This document shows positions 23,856 through 36,150 of a stretch of DNA of 64,000 nucleotides, piece by piece. Position numbers and translations under genes: made by a program. Origin of the DNA: Nageia nagi (taxonomy: Eukaryota; Pinophyta); the NCBI GenBank assembly GCA_050084985.1, contig JBITNC010000001.1, positions 44,578,001-44,642,000 on the forward strand, in the 5' to 3' direction. The notes beneath the pieces were generated by a model. It searched no databases. It was not told the DNA's origin and saw nothing but the letters and a program-made list of their open reading frames with translations. Positions within the stretch are counted from its first letter, which is position 1; every line of letters starts with the position of its first letter.

Positions 23856-24945
23856 TGAAGATTTTAAAGATAAAGAGAAAACAAATAATGTATATAGCCA
23901 GAGCACAGCAAGGCTAACCATAGGTGGAATAAATAGCAAGATAAATTGGAGACCCAAATAAATGTATTACAAAGAGGTAAAACTATTACAAGGCTCTCAT
24001 AGAGCTAATAGGAAAACATACATGGTTCTTTAATCTGCTCCTCCATCCATAGCTTACAGATAAGCTATTTAGACTTATACTAAAATAAAATATTACATAC
24101 ATGCTACTTAGTCAAAATACAATTAAATGCAACATGGTTCCATGCATGCATTCTATCATCCTTTCTACAGAGAATATGAAGCCCATGCCCTTGTATGCAT
24201 GACATCTAAAACATATTAAATGGTTGCAAAAGGTATATCAACCATTTTTGTATGAAAACATTAATGCCAATGTTTAGAAACTAGTGTTGATGGTTGAGCA
24301 TTTAATTTTGGGTAGAAATCCCTTATACAAATGTTTCCCAATTCGAGTTTTGATGCAAGAGGGATGTGATAATGTAATAAGTCCCAAGATCTAAGATCTA
24401 AAATGGTGATTTCACTCACCAAAATTAGTGGGTGTTATCACTACCCATAACTTAGAAGGCAAAATAGTTCCTGGGGTTTATTACTTCCCAGAAGAGATAG
24501 AGCTTGAAAAAGATGTCCCAAAGCTCAAGGTTTGGTGAAGCCCAGAGTCACTAAAGAAGTCCTAGATAATTAACACCCAAATAAGATGCAATTAAATCTT
24601 GAAGTTTGAGAAGTAATAATAATTCCCAAAAAAATAAATCCCAAAAGCATAGGTAGTAGTGCCCAGAGCGGGAGAGGCCAATAGTGCTAGGGATTAGGAA
24701 AACCTGTAGATATAACAATGCTTGAAGATATTGAGGTAGTGCCCAAATTATGGGAGATAAAAACTCCAATCAATAAGTCTTGGAGCATGGGGTCAACAGA
24801 GCCTAGTAAAGTTCTATCTCCTAAGAATGGAGAGATTGAAGTAGATCTCAGATATGGTGATAATGCTTGATGATTGGAGCAAGAAATAGAGCTTAGATGT
24901 GGTAGATAGATCAACAACACCTCAGAGTGGAGATTAAATTTTTCA
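23856..24945 (-). repeat. 3' LTR of the copia element
   Basis: On the minus strand it runs from TGAAAAATTTAATCTCC at 24945 to AAAATCTTCA at 23856. It matches the block 28700-29763 along its length. A purine tract, GGAGATTAAGAGGGTGAT, lies directly inside it (24946-24963), the expected plus-strand primer. Confidence 0.88.
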
Positions 24946-25105
24946 ATCACCCTCTTAATCTCCATGAAAAAATGAGAACACTTTTGTTTTTTTCCAAAAA
25001 ACATAAATACAAAGAAAAATAAAGTTAAATACATGCAATATATATAGATTCCAACCAATATCCTAAGCTAGTCAAGATTTGCCAACATTTTCCCCCTGAA
25101 CATCA

Positions 25106-28100
25106 AAGGTTTAGACTCCAAGTTGGCTCCAAAGGTAGTAGATATGATCCTTGGGTAATGGCTTTGTAAAGATGTTTGCAATTTGAGCATCAGTAGGATA
25201 GTGATGAAACTAGATAAAACCATCTTCAACTAAATCTTTAATAAAGTGATGGCATGTATCAATGTGCTTTGTCTTGCTATGAAACATGAGGTTCTTGGTC
25301 ATGGAAATCATGCTAATATTATCATAATGCACTAAAATGGGGAGCTCAATATCCATGCCCAAATCTTCAAACAGATGAGCAAGCCAAATGGCTTGTGTGC
25401 AAGTGGTGAAGGTAATAATATACTCAACTTCTACTGATGAAAGTGCAATAGTAGGTTGCTTCTTACTGCTCCATGAAACCAAATATTCTCTAAAGAAGAA
25501 TCCACATCCTAATGTGCTCTTTCAATCATCAAGATATCCAACCCAATTAGCATCTATATAGGCCTGTAACATTGCCTGATCTGATGATTTATACTAGAGC
25601 CCATATTAACATTTGCCACTCACATAGCCCAAGATCCTCTTAACTATAATCCAATGCATCTGATGTGGTGAGTGCATGAATCAAGCTACTTTGCTAATAG
25701 CAAACATGATGTTTAGTTTGGTAGTAGTGAGATACATAAGGCTACCAATTAAGTACTGGTACATAGTGGCATCAACATGTGGAGAGGAGTCTTCCTTCAA
25801 TAGCTTGGCTCTAACAACAGCTAGCGTATCAATGATGATGTATCTTTGCATATTGAAGTGAGCTAGAAAATCTTCCACATATTTGGACTAAGTGATCAAA
25901 ATGCCACTAGAGGATTGCTTGACTTGTAGGCCAAGAAAATAATCCATCTCTCCAAGATCACTCATCTCAAATTTACTAATCATAGCATCATAGGTGCTAG
26001 TAAAAATGATATCATCAACATACAAGCATAGAATAAATAATTTGCTACCTTCAACTTTTATGTATAGTGTGCTTTCTACTGAGCATCTTTGATAACTATT
26101 TTTTTAAATATAACCATCAATTCGAGTGTACCATGCCTGAGGTGCTTTTTTAAGGTCATAGAGAGCCTTTTTGAGTTTATACACCTCATTTGCTTGATCA
26201 AGAATAATAAATCCTTCAAGTTGCTTAGCATAAACAACCTCCTTTAAATATCCATTAAGGAAGCTAGATTTGACATCCATCTGATAGATTATCAATCCAA
26301 AATGAGAGGAAAGTGCAAGCAGATATCTCACAATCTTGCCTAGCCACCAGTGCAAAAATCTCATCATAATTTAGCCCTTCCTTCTGAGCATATCCTTTAG
26401 CAACTAGATGAAATTTCTACTTTGTAATACTTCTATCAAGATTATGCTTCAATTTATAAATCCACTTGACACCAATTACCTTTTTCTCTTTAGGAGAAGG
26501 TACAAGCTCCCAGTTGTCATTCTTCTAGATTTACTCAATCTCATCCTCCATCGATTTCTTCCAATCCTTATTAGCAACAGCTTCAATATATGAGGAAGGC
26601 TCAACAAATTTAATGCATAAGAGATATTTACTTCTTGATTTCTAGCTCTAGTTTGTGATCAGGTTATTATTTTATTGAGCTCTTTATCCAGCATCAATGA
26701 TGGAGGATGATAGAAATCACTTGTCCACTTATTTTTGGTTGGTGAAGAATGAGCAATAGGAGACTAATTTGGTTGTGCCTACTATGGTGAGATTGTGGAT
26801 GGTGAAGATGGTGATGAAGGTTGAGGAAGAGGAGGGTAGTAGTGTGAGAATGTTCACCATCTTCATCAAATTGGAACTTAGCAGTGGTATCTCAGCACCA
26901 TTTTCCTGATTGGTTATGTCCCCTTCTTCAAAAATCACATCTCTACTAATTTGTATCATACTAGTTAGTGGATCATAACATATATAGGCTTTAGATGCTT
27001 CAAAGTATCTCACTAAAATCATTTTATGGATTTCTCATCAATCTTCTTCCTATTTTCTTTTGTTACATGCATAAAATAGGATAAGCCAAATATTTGGAGA
27101 TGAGAAATGTTTGGCTACACACCAAACCAAGCTTCATAAGGGGTGGTGTCCTTTAAAACTTGAGTGGGATACCTATTTAGAATATAAACTGCAGCATGCA
27201 CTACTTCAAACCAAAAACTAGTGGGATGACCCTTTTCTTTTATCATGCATCTAGCCATCTCAACAACTATTTGATTTTTCCATTCAACCACTCTATTCTG
27301 TTATGGAGTGTAGGTAGTTGTTTACTACCTAACAATGACATGCTGATGGTAGAAGTTCTTAAATTCATTTGAAATGAATTCTCCTCCTCTAATAGTTCTT
27401 AACTTCTTGATAAAATAACTAGATTATTTTTCAACAAGAGACTTAAATTTTACAAAACTCTCAAAGGAGTTATACTTGTTTTGCAATAAATAAAGCTAGC
27501 TCATCCTAGAAAAGTCATTAGTAAAGATGAGCATATATCTTGACTTACCACCTTGGCTAGAAGTTTGCATTGATCCACATAAGTTTGCATGCACCAGCTG
27601 AAGAGGGTACTTAGCCCTATATTGGTGCTTTGGAAATTTCTCTCTATGTTGCATGCCTACAACACAACTTTCACAAGCCTCATTGGGTGTATGGGAGATG
27701 GTAGGAAGACCTCTCACCAATTTGTGTAGACCATTTAATGAGTGAAAGTTTAAATGACCAAATCTTCTATGCCATAACTAAGCAGAATCAATGGATGCTT
27801 TTAAACAACTTGCTATAGGTGTCATCCAGAGCATATACATCCTATTTTTAGTCATATAGATGTTGGATATAAGCTGGTTATTGGCCTCTTTTACTATGGT
27901 GCACCCTTTCCTTTTGAAGGTGGTTATATAACCCCTTATACTATGTTGGCCAATACTTAACAGCTTGTGCTTAAGGCCAGGAACAAAGAGAGTGCTATGC
28001 ATATAGACTATCTTACTAGCTTTATACTTAAAGGTAATAGTTCCTCTATAGTGGATGTTGGCACTTTTGTTGTCACCAAACCTAACTTGGTTTGTGATAG

Positions 28101-28180
28101 AGGTGTCAACATTAAGAAATGAGACTTTGTTTCCAGTCATGTGGTTAGAGCAACCACTATCTAGGTACCATACATCTTCT
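25106..28180 (-). pseudogene. Copia pol (protease, integrase, RT, RNase H)
   Basis: Domains in order on the minus strand: protease around 28165 (WYLDSGCSNHMTG, the copia D-S-G-C form, essentially intact); GAG-pre-integrase LWHRRFGHLN at 27770 and CESCVVGMQ at 27670; integrase core with YMLIFTNDFSRMS at 27540; the post-integrase linker with SRDVIFEE near 26940; RT with DNWELVPSPKEKKVIGVKW near 26510 and LYVDDIIF near 26010; and RNase H with WSSKKQPTIALSSVEVEYI (25475) and FTKPLPKDH (25150). The pol stop is at about 25106. Frames 28140-27778 and 25482-25210 are open, but many stops elsewhere, for example in the RT core 26300-26100, make it nonfunctional. Confidence 0.85.
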
Positions 28181-28199
28181 TCTAGAGGAACATGCTACT

Positions 28200-28520
28200 C
28201 TCAACTTGATCTTCAACTTACTGAGCTTTGAGCTCAGAATTCTTCTTCCAGCAATGAGATTCTATGTGACCATCTTTGTTATAGAAGTCACAAACTCCTT
28301 CCTTAAAATCTAGAGCTTTGCCACACAAACCTTAGCTGATCCTTTGTATGCGGTCTCCAAGATCTCCCATGCTTCCTTAGAATCCTTACACTCTATAATT
28401 TTGGGGATGATGGACACATCTATCCAAGACTAAATGGCAAACAATGCCTTGGCATCCTTCTTTTGGTTCTCTAACGCTTCTTTCTTCTCATCTGCAGTCA
28501 TGGTTGCAAAGGTGACTTCA
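28200..28520 (-). pseudogene. Internally deleted copia gag
   Basis: The start of a copia gag (UBN2-like) is recognisable: EKKEALENQKKDAKALFAI, then a stop, then DVSIIPKIIECKDSKEAWEI (28490-28380). It jumps almost directly to the zinc knuckle CDFCNKDGHIESHC (about 28290-28250, standard CX2CX4HX4C). Normally some 200 or more residues separate these two parts, so most of the capsid region is deleted. Pol follows immediately. Confidence 0.75.
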
Positions 28521-28683
28521 TCTGAGTTAAAAAATCCTTCAAAAACAAATTTCCATAGGTCTTGTGAGATAAGGAATGTCCACATCTAAATGCACCAGTA
28601 CTCATAATGGTCTCCACTGAAAATGGGAATCTGCAACTATAATGAATATCCTTGCTTGGAATCCATTTAACCCAATAAATCTC

Positions 28684-28699
28684 CCACTCTAATACCAAT
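28684..28699 (-). other. Primer-binding site of the copia element
   Basis: The minus strand reads TTGGTATTAGAGTGGGAG directly after the right LTR. It differs by one transition in the core from the initiator-Met tRNA complement used by most plant copia elements. Confidence 0.85.
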
Positions 28700-29763
28700 T
28701 AAAGATTTTGAAAGATAAAGAGAAAACAAATAATGTGTATAGCCAAAGCACAATGAGGCTAACCACAGGCGAAATAAATAGCAAGATAAATTGGAGACCA
28801 AAATAAATGTATTGCAAAGAGATAAAACTATTACAAGGCTCTCATAAAGCTAACAGGAAAACATACATGGTTCTTTAATCTGCTCCTCCATCCATAGCTT
28901 ACAGATAGGCTATTTAGACTTATATTAAAATAAATTATTACATATGTGCTACTTGGTCAAAATACAATTAAATGTAGCATGGCTCCATGCATGCATTCTG
29001 TCATCCTTTCTGTAGAGTAGATGAAGCCCATGCCCTTATATGCATAACGTCTGAAACACATTAAATGGTTGCAGAAGGTAGATCAACCATTTTTGTATGA
29101 AAATGTTAATGTCAATGTTGAGCATTTAATTTCGAGGCAAAAATCCCTTATACGAACATTTTTGTAGTGTAAATTCAGGTTCGAATGCAAGAGGGATGTG
29201 ATAACATAATAAGTCCTAGGATCCAAGCTCTAAAATGGTGACATCACTCACCAAAATTAGTGGGTGTTATCACTACCTAAAACTTAGAAGGCAAAAATAA
29301 TTCCTAGGGATTATTACTACCTGGAAGAGATAGAGCCCAAAAAAGATGTCCCAGAGCCCAGAGTTTGGTAAATCCCAAAGTCACCAAAGAAGTCTTGAAG
29401 AAGATGCAGCTAAATCTCGAATTCTAGGAAGTAATAATAATGCCTAAAAAAACAAATCCTAAAAGCACAAGTAGTAGTGCCTGGAGCATAAGAGGCTAAT
29501 AGCATCCGAGACCTGGAAAACCTACAAATACAATAGTGCTTAGATATATTGAGGTAGTGCTTGAATTTCAAGAGATAAAAACTCTAATCAATAAGTCCTG
29601 CAGCATGGGTCAATAGAGCCCGGTAAAGTTCCTATCTTCTGAGAATGGAGAGATTGAAGTAGATCTTGGATATGGTGATAATGCTCAATGATTGGAGCAA
29701 GAAATAGAGCCCAGATGTGGTAGATAGATCGGTAACACCCAAAAGTGGAGATTAAAATTTTTA
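28700..29763 (-). repeat. 5' LTR of the copia element
   Basis: This 1064-bp block is homologous to 23856-24945. Its inner end has TG changed to TA (28700) and its outer end CA changed to TA (29763); both are transitions. The outer end is followed at once by the CAAAG target duplication. Confidence 0.87.
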
Positions 29764-29768
29764 CAAAG

Positions 29769-30251
29769 TGAAAAGATGTTCAAGTTATTAGGAATGATGA
29801 GGAGAAAAAATAAAGTTTTGACTATGTAGGAAATGTGGCAAGGATCCCAGCATGGGTGCTAATATAACAAATAGAAAATGAAACTACGTATAAACTCTCC
29901 AACACCAGATTGATCATTTAGGAAATTTTTGGTACAAACACATGATAACAAGTTGAGAAACTTACAGATGGATCTAAACAAAAAAATATCAAATAGAACT
30001 AGATCAAGTTTTTCGTAGTAAATAATAACAAACCTTGACAAGGCATAGGCTATGACCTCTAGATGGACATGAATGACAATGGCATACTATTGGCTTCCTA
30101 AGATTGGCAAGAAGGCCAATGCACATACTAATGTCAGCATTTGCACAGAGCTACAAAGGGATAGGGGTGTGACTCCTAATGTTTAAAGGATGCCCCTAAT
30201 GTAGTGGAGATGAAATATAGGTAGATTACATCCTAGTGTAAATGTGGAGAT
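29769..30251. other. Noncoding, old insertion target
   Basis: No frame or RNA recognised. This is the flank into which the copia element inserted and the 3' side of the gag fragment that follows. Confidence 0.4.
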
Positions 30252-32130
30252 CTAAGGGGAATTTAACCACAAAATCAAAATAAAGACACCTATACTACTA
30301 TATACATGCCAAAAAACTAAGAATGACAAGAGAAAGAACAACAATGTGTACCTTTCAATCATGATGGAGTAAGAGTACTCACAAAGTTGACACTTGAGTT
30401 TGATAAAATTTGGAAATGGGTTGTTGAAGATTCCCATTGTCTTGTTCTTCTCATGTTGAGGACCTCTCAATTGCTTTAATTTATAATTTGATTTTGTCTC
30501 TAGGAAAGCTACCTCCTTTTGATCAATTAGGTCCTGAATCTTATTAAGTAATGTCACACAATACTTTGTTACATGTCCTTGTTGTAGGTGATACTTGTAG
30601 AATTCATTTGATTTGCACTCTTTTGGTACTCTTGTTGCAAAGGATGGTTGAGTTATAGGCTTTAGTGGTTGAACCAATAACTTTTATTTGATCAAAGCTC
30701 TTGTTACTTCATCAATATCATCATAGATAGGTGTGAATTTCTGTCTAGCAAATTTTTGGCATTTTGTATAGAATGATTTCTCTTCCTTTTCAACTTTTTG
30801 AACTTCTGTTGATGCTACCGTAGGTTGTTATACCTATTCCACTTTAACTACTATTTGTGCTTCTTGGGACTGTTCCTTTTTGTTATGATGTTGAGACTGT
30901 GAGGATGATTTATCCTTTTTTTGCTTTGATTTAGGCTTCCAATGTCCTTATATGATATTGAATTGTTTCTTTTCCAACAATGTCTGTAGGAATGCATCAA
31001 TAGATAACTTGCGATAATCAAAACTTTTTGCTACACACTTTAGTTAAAGTGCCTCCAAGAAATCCATGATCTTCATGTCATCATCTATGCGAACTTGATT
31101 AGTCTTTTTAGTCCAAATTTTGATAAAATTTTCAATAGATTATCCTTCTCTTTGTCTTGACTTTAGTAAATCTATGAATGTAAATTCTTTGCTATACGAA
31201 TTTGATAATGATCACAACATACCATCTTTAATTGTGCAAAACTGGTAATACTAGCATGTGGTAATTTGTTGAACCATTTTGAAGCTTCCCCTTCTAGAGA
31301 CAAAGGAAATAACTTGGCATTCAAGTCCTCATCCAAAGTGGTTAAAGATACTTCATTACAAAAAATGCATACGTGAAGAAAAGGATCAGTAGTACCATCA
31401 AATTTTGTGAATCTAAGCTCTTTGCAAGAGAGAAATACAATATTTTTGATCTGCATACATAAGGGATTGTTGTCTTCATTTTATTGGGTAGCTAATCCTT
31501 GATACTTGGTGATTTCCTTGACTTGTTGTTGTAGTTTGTCAATTTTGTCTTGAGTTATCATTGGTACTACATTCTCCAAGGGTAAAGGTGGTATGATAAC
31601 TAAAATGTATTCTCTTGCATGTTCCATTGGTTTTTTGAAATGTTGTCCTTCTTCAAAGGTTATTAATAGTTGTCTAAGTATGTAGACTTCAAAATCTCAT
31701 GTTTTATCATCCTTATCACACATGATGTTATGTAATGTAGATGAGTTAAACCATTCTCTATCAATTTGAGACACCAATATCATGTTCTTCTTATTGCACT
31801 TTAGGATTTTTGTACACTCGATGTTGTTTTCTTGAGTCCATCTGGGGATTGGTTGCATAGCCTTGGAAAGAAGTCTATTTGTTTTTTCTTCCTAATATTT
31901 TCATCTTCTATGTGAGTGTTGCTTATTCTTGACCTGAAACAATCCTATTGTAATTGTATAATTATTCTGCACTTTATGGAGCAACCATTTGTAATATTTT
32001 ACTTTATCAAGGATACTCTTATTTGCTAAAGTCTGACCATCAACTGAATGAAGAAACTTTATTCTAATCTTGTTATCTTCTTCTAGCCAATTTGTACATA
32101 GTGTATCAACTTCTGACCATATTTTGTAGG
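30252..32130 (-). pseudogene. Gag of a second Tat-like gypsy element
   Basis: An N-terminal part (32130-31500) reads KIRIKFLHSVDGQTLANKSI, later FEEGQHFKKPMEHAREYILV and a short coiled coil DKIDKLQQQVKEITK. The retrotransposon-gag core (31456-31172) has ELRFTKFDGTTDPFLHV, FPLSLEGEASKWFNKLP and SFAQLKMVCCDHY, the signature of plant gypsy gag. A C-terminal open part (30677-30252) carries FYKYHLQQGHVTKYC followed by LLNKIQDLIDQKEV, the variant knuckle plus helix typical of Tat-group gag. Scattered stops, many TAG or TAA, break it. No protease or pol follows on the left, so this is an isolated fragment. Confidence 0.72.
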
Positions 32131-33199
32131 ATCATTTTTCTCACATTCATCCTTAACAAAAATATTTGTATCATCATCAAAATATGTAACATGTTCATCT
32201 TATTACATCTCTATGTTTCAATCTTCTTTAGTGTTATAACTACTAGTTCAACACAATTTGACCTCTAGTTGATCAATCCCTTGTCCAACAACTCTTGTAG
32301 CATATGTGTGAGATCATCTATGTGAGAGCATGTAGCATTAGTGAGAGCATCTATGTTTAGTATCTATGAGAGTGTGTAGCATGTAACAAATTTCTAAATA
32401 TAAGCATCTACAATAATAAGGGAGCATATTGAAGAACAAGATGAAATGATGGTGGAACAGAGCTCAAAGGGAAGGTTGTGTACCCTAACAAACACCCTTT
32501 TAACTATGTGTCTTGTACAACCTAGAGTAATGATATTGACTAATTATTGAAAACCTATATCATTTGTGCATCATTTGCAACCTAGGGTTTAGAAACCTTT
32601 AATTTTGATGATGACATTGATGGTGAGTTGGTTACTTCCAATTTTGGTGTGGGGATTTGTATCTTTGATTTAGTCTGAAGTATTCTATCCTGAAATTTGA
32701 CTAAGTAATTGAGCTATTAACTCCTTCCATCATATGTGGTCACTTTATGATGCTCTTCCATAATGAGCATCATTCCTCTTATTTGTGGTCATTGTTGCAT
32801 GCTTTGTTTATTGTGGATAGGTGCAATAGTAGTGCAAGTGTCTGCCATTTTGCATAATTCATGCACCTTACATGATTCTCTCCTTGATTTTGAAAATCTT
32901 AGTCTTACATTTGTTCTAGCTTGCATAATCAATTTCATTATATTTTTGATTTACATAGTGTTCGATAAGGTCAAGGCTATCCTCCTTCCAAATTTAAAAT
33001 ACACCCTAGGTGTTTATGATCTTTGGGTTGCATATAGAATCAACTAGAAATTGATGGAACAAGTTTGGATTGGTAATGGATGTTTAAATCTAGCTAACTT
33101 TGGCCCTTATTTATCCAGCTCGATTGATTTTGGTTGATTTAATATAAATGCCCAAGATTTAGAGCATAAACACCCAAAGGATATGGCCCAATTTGGAGG
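32131..33199. other. Stretch without a recognised gene
   Basis: Between the gag fragment and the LINE. An open plus-strand stretch at 32763-33047 is hydrophobic and not recognised. A short tandem phrase, GAGAGCATSTA.., occurs at about 32330-32365. Part of the right side may be the upstream portion of the LINE ORF2, too decayed to identify. Confidence 0.35.
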
Positions 33200-35090
33200 G
33201 AGGATAGTTGTGTCCATATCCCCATTAATAGAGAAGTGACAATGTATGAGTAAGGAGAATGCTCTTTGTTCATCACGAGACTTCCTCTATTTGTCATTTG
33301 AATTTTTGTGTAACCAGTTTATCATAAGAACTTAGGGATTCCTAGAGATGTGATATCCCTTATGACATTATATGAACAAATAATTGGCCAAGACCAATTT
33401 GGTTCTCACTTATCATACATGGTCCATAGTACTATTATTGTAAACCAAGGTTAACCCCAATCACCTACTTTATTTGGCCTCTATATTGATGAACTTGAAC
33501 AAATGACCTCAAACACCTTAGGCACAAGTGTGGGTTGTTTTTTGGCATGATTTTGTAATCTCATTTTTTTCTCTTTTTAGATTACATCATTTTGGTATCT
33601 CATACAAAAATTATACTTCAATATAAAGTTAACACCTTGAGTACCTTTAATGCTACTCGTGATCTCGAAGTTAATCTTAAAAAGACAAAGGTGATATCCT
33701 TTATTATCTCAATAGCAGATGCTTCCAAAATTCACCTTACTTTTCAAGGGCAACCTATTGTGACAATCACAACTTACACCTATTTGGGTTTACTCTTCAT
33801 AGGTTCTCTTTCAACTTGATCCCAACCTCACTGAACAAATTGAATAAAGGCTATGTTACAATTTTCATACTCGAGAGACCATGTTTTCAACTCTAGTTCC
33901 AAGATATCATGGAAAAATGCAATTCCTTCCATGCCCTTTTCACAACTTTATGGTTGTGAAATTTGGGGGCGTAGCATGAGACACTTTATTTGGACCCATA
34001 TGGAGATTCTCTTTATCAATATGCTCTCAAGATCCATTTGGGCCAAAGGAGTTATCTTTCATTCCATCATTTTGGTTGAATTTGATTCATACCTCATGTT
34101 GGCTCTCATGGTATTCCATGTTATCGAGCTTTTGAATAGTATCCATCACATAATTTCAACATCTCCTTACTAGAAGAAATACCCTCTCTTAGCAATCAAA
34201 TCCTCAATGCAACTTACAAGCAAATGCATTTGTTGGTGTTGGTACTCAAAAGCCACCTCTCTCTTGTAATCCACAGGCTTGGATATTGAGAAAGTACCTC
34301 CCTCTCAGCTTCCAAATAGGACCTCTAATCCTTCTACCGGATACATCAACAAAAGGATCAGTAAGGAAATATACTCGATTTACTTGAGGACAACTTAGAT
34401 TAAACTAGGAAAATCACTTTCACCAAAGCTCTTGCATTATCTTTAGGTTTACATGAAACTAAAGAATTCTTCTATTATCATCCCTGATTACATCAAGCTA
34501 CACATTACATAGTCTATATTTCCCTCTTGGCCAAATAAAAGTTTGCTCACACTAGCTTCGTATCAAGACATACCACCATAACCCTAGGGACTAGCATATA
34601 TGCAAACTATGCAACATATAACTAAAGTCTAAAAAGCATTTCATATTCATTTTCCTCATCTACTATGAAATTCGAAGTCAATTCCATTACTTGTTCAAAG
34701 GTGCCTACACTTTGAAATTATGGATTAATTATGAAGACCAAAAATGAATCACACTCTATATCAGAGAAGCCACTCACTTTAAACAAAGAAGTGGTCACCA
34801 AAAGATATTGTAGCACAAGTTCCAAACTTATCGCATCTCATTTTTATTGCAGGAAACTATGAATCAAAAGTGTCACATGATCCCTAAAGTCTTTGGAAGG
34901 ATCACCTATCAACTCATTACTACTAAACCCACTAGAGTTACTTCCTATATGTTGGAGGAGCCCCTTGACTCTTCATTTGTAGACTTCGTGCCTTACTCAA
35001 GCATGTTGTATCTGACACTCTTTTTTGTCTACTTACTCTTACATATCGAAGCTGCTCCATCAAAGCTTCTCTAGTTCATCCCTTACTCTC
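33200..35090 (+). pseudogene. LINE ORF2, 3' half with broken RT
   Basis: Plus-strand pieces in order: LGIPRDVISLMTLYEQIIGQ (33330) and SPTLFGLYIDELEQM (33460), the conserved block before the catalytic box of LINE RT. Then LDYIILVSHTK (33580), where the usual A-D-D is L-D-Y, so the second catalytic Asp is lost. Then LEVNLKKTKVI (33665) and TTYTYLGLLF (33770). C-terminal sequence continues to about 35075 (RSIWAKGVIFHSIIL-type and MLEEPLDSSFVDFV segments). Frameshifts near 33820 and 33850 and many stops are present. The endonuclease half is absent and I see no poly-A tail at the right end. Confidence 0.7.
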
Positions 35091-35249
35091 CTTATATGTA
35101 TTTTGCACAATCCCATTGATCATTTTTTCGATCACTTGCAAACATTAAGATCAAATCTTATTAATGGAATTATATAGATTTCATTAATTGATGAACTTGA
35201 ACTAGGCATAAATTCAATGTGGCGGCTAATACTTCTCATTGGTGTCAAT

Positions 35250-36150
35250 CCATCACTAGTTTCCTCAACATAGTCCTCCAATAAGTTCTTCGCTCTTGTA
35301 TAAAAATATTCATCTAATCTACTCCCTCAAGTTCCATGGATTTGGCAACTAAAGCAAAGCATAATGCTTCTTTTTGTATTCCCTTCAAGATTTATTTTTC
35401 TCTTATCAAATAATATTTAGAAATACTCTCCACATATTCTCCATTTTCCTTCAATGGCTTCCAGGTGTACTTCTTTCCATCCTTCTCAATTGAGTAGGTG
35501 TTCCTACTTCATGTATAACCTTCCTATCAAATTACTAAGGCCATCCCAACAAAGGATGACAAGCAACCATTGGCATGATATCACAAAGCAGCTCCATCTT
35601 TGTAAAAACCAATCTAAAATTTAACCAAGTACTACTCAGCTACCAATATATGATGGCCCTTTTGCACCTAAGAAACTTTGTATGGATTAAGATCTACAAT
35701 ATTCTTCAAGCTAAGCTTCTCTATCATCTCCTTTGATACAAGTTCTTACTGCTCCCACTATTCACAATTAGATTGTAGCATTTAGCTCCTAATTTGGAGA
35801 TGGTTCTACACTTCATTCTTGGAATTGGTCAATGTTCCTCCTCATATGGTTTTGTGAGACTTTTTTCATCATAAAAGACTTCCTTATTTAGGCTCCTCTG
35901 CATGTTTTGATGAAAACATGCACTCATCCTTTGCTTGAGTAACATTATTTCTTACTCCAAATCATCTACCATTGTCTTGTGGTTCTACACATGCAAAGGC
36001 TCTATGTCCCACTTCACATTTTAAACAAGTTGCATTCTATCTTCTACCTCTTCCTCGATGTCTACCATTGTATCCACTCCTCTAATACTTTGACTAAGAT
36101 CATTCTCGAGCATACTAACTATGGTGTGCCTATGTTGATTTCTATGTGAT
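35250..36150 (-). pseudogene. Gypsy gag zinc knuckle and protease fragment
   Basis: The minus strand shows CLKCEVGHRAFAC (about 36030-35990, one residue shorter than the standard knuckle). Protease follows with CYNLIVNSGSS near 35775, where the catalytic Asp of D-S-G is Asn, then SKEMIEKLSLKNIVDLNPYK near 35740, a RPW-equivalent region near 35580, and NTYSIEKDGKKYTWKPLKE near 35500. This wording fits chromovirus-type or related plant gypsy proteases. Nothing of RT follows. It abuts the LINE fragment. Confidence 0.6.

Larger units (their letters stand above)
23851..29768 (-). mobile_element. Complete Ty1/copia element with both LTRs and target duplication
   Basis: Left LTR 23856-24945, internal region 24946-28699, right LTR 28700-29763. 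Identical 5-bp CAAAG direct repeats flank it (23851-23855 and 29764-29768). The primer-binding site lies beside the right LTR and a purine tract beside the left LTR, so the element is read on the minus strand. The internal region is about 3.75 kb, short for a copia because gag is mostly deleted. Pol has many stops. LTR pairs compared by eye over about 400 bp agree at roughly nine of ten positions, with transitions predominating, so the insertion is old. Confidence 0.9.
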
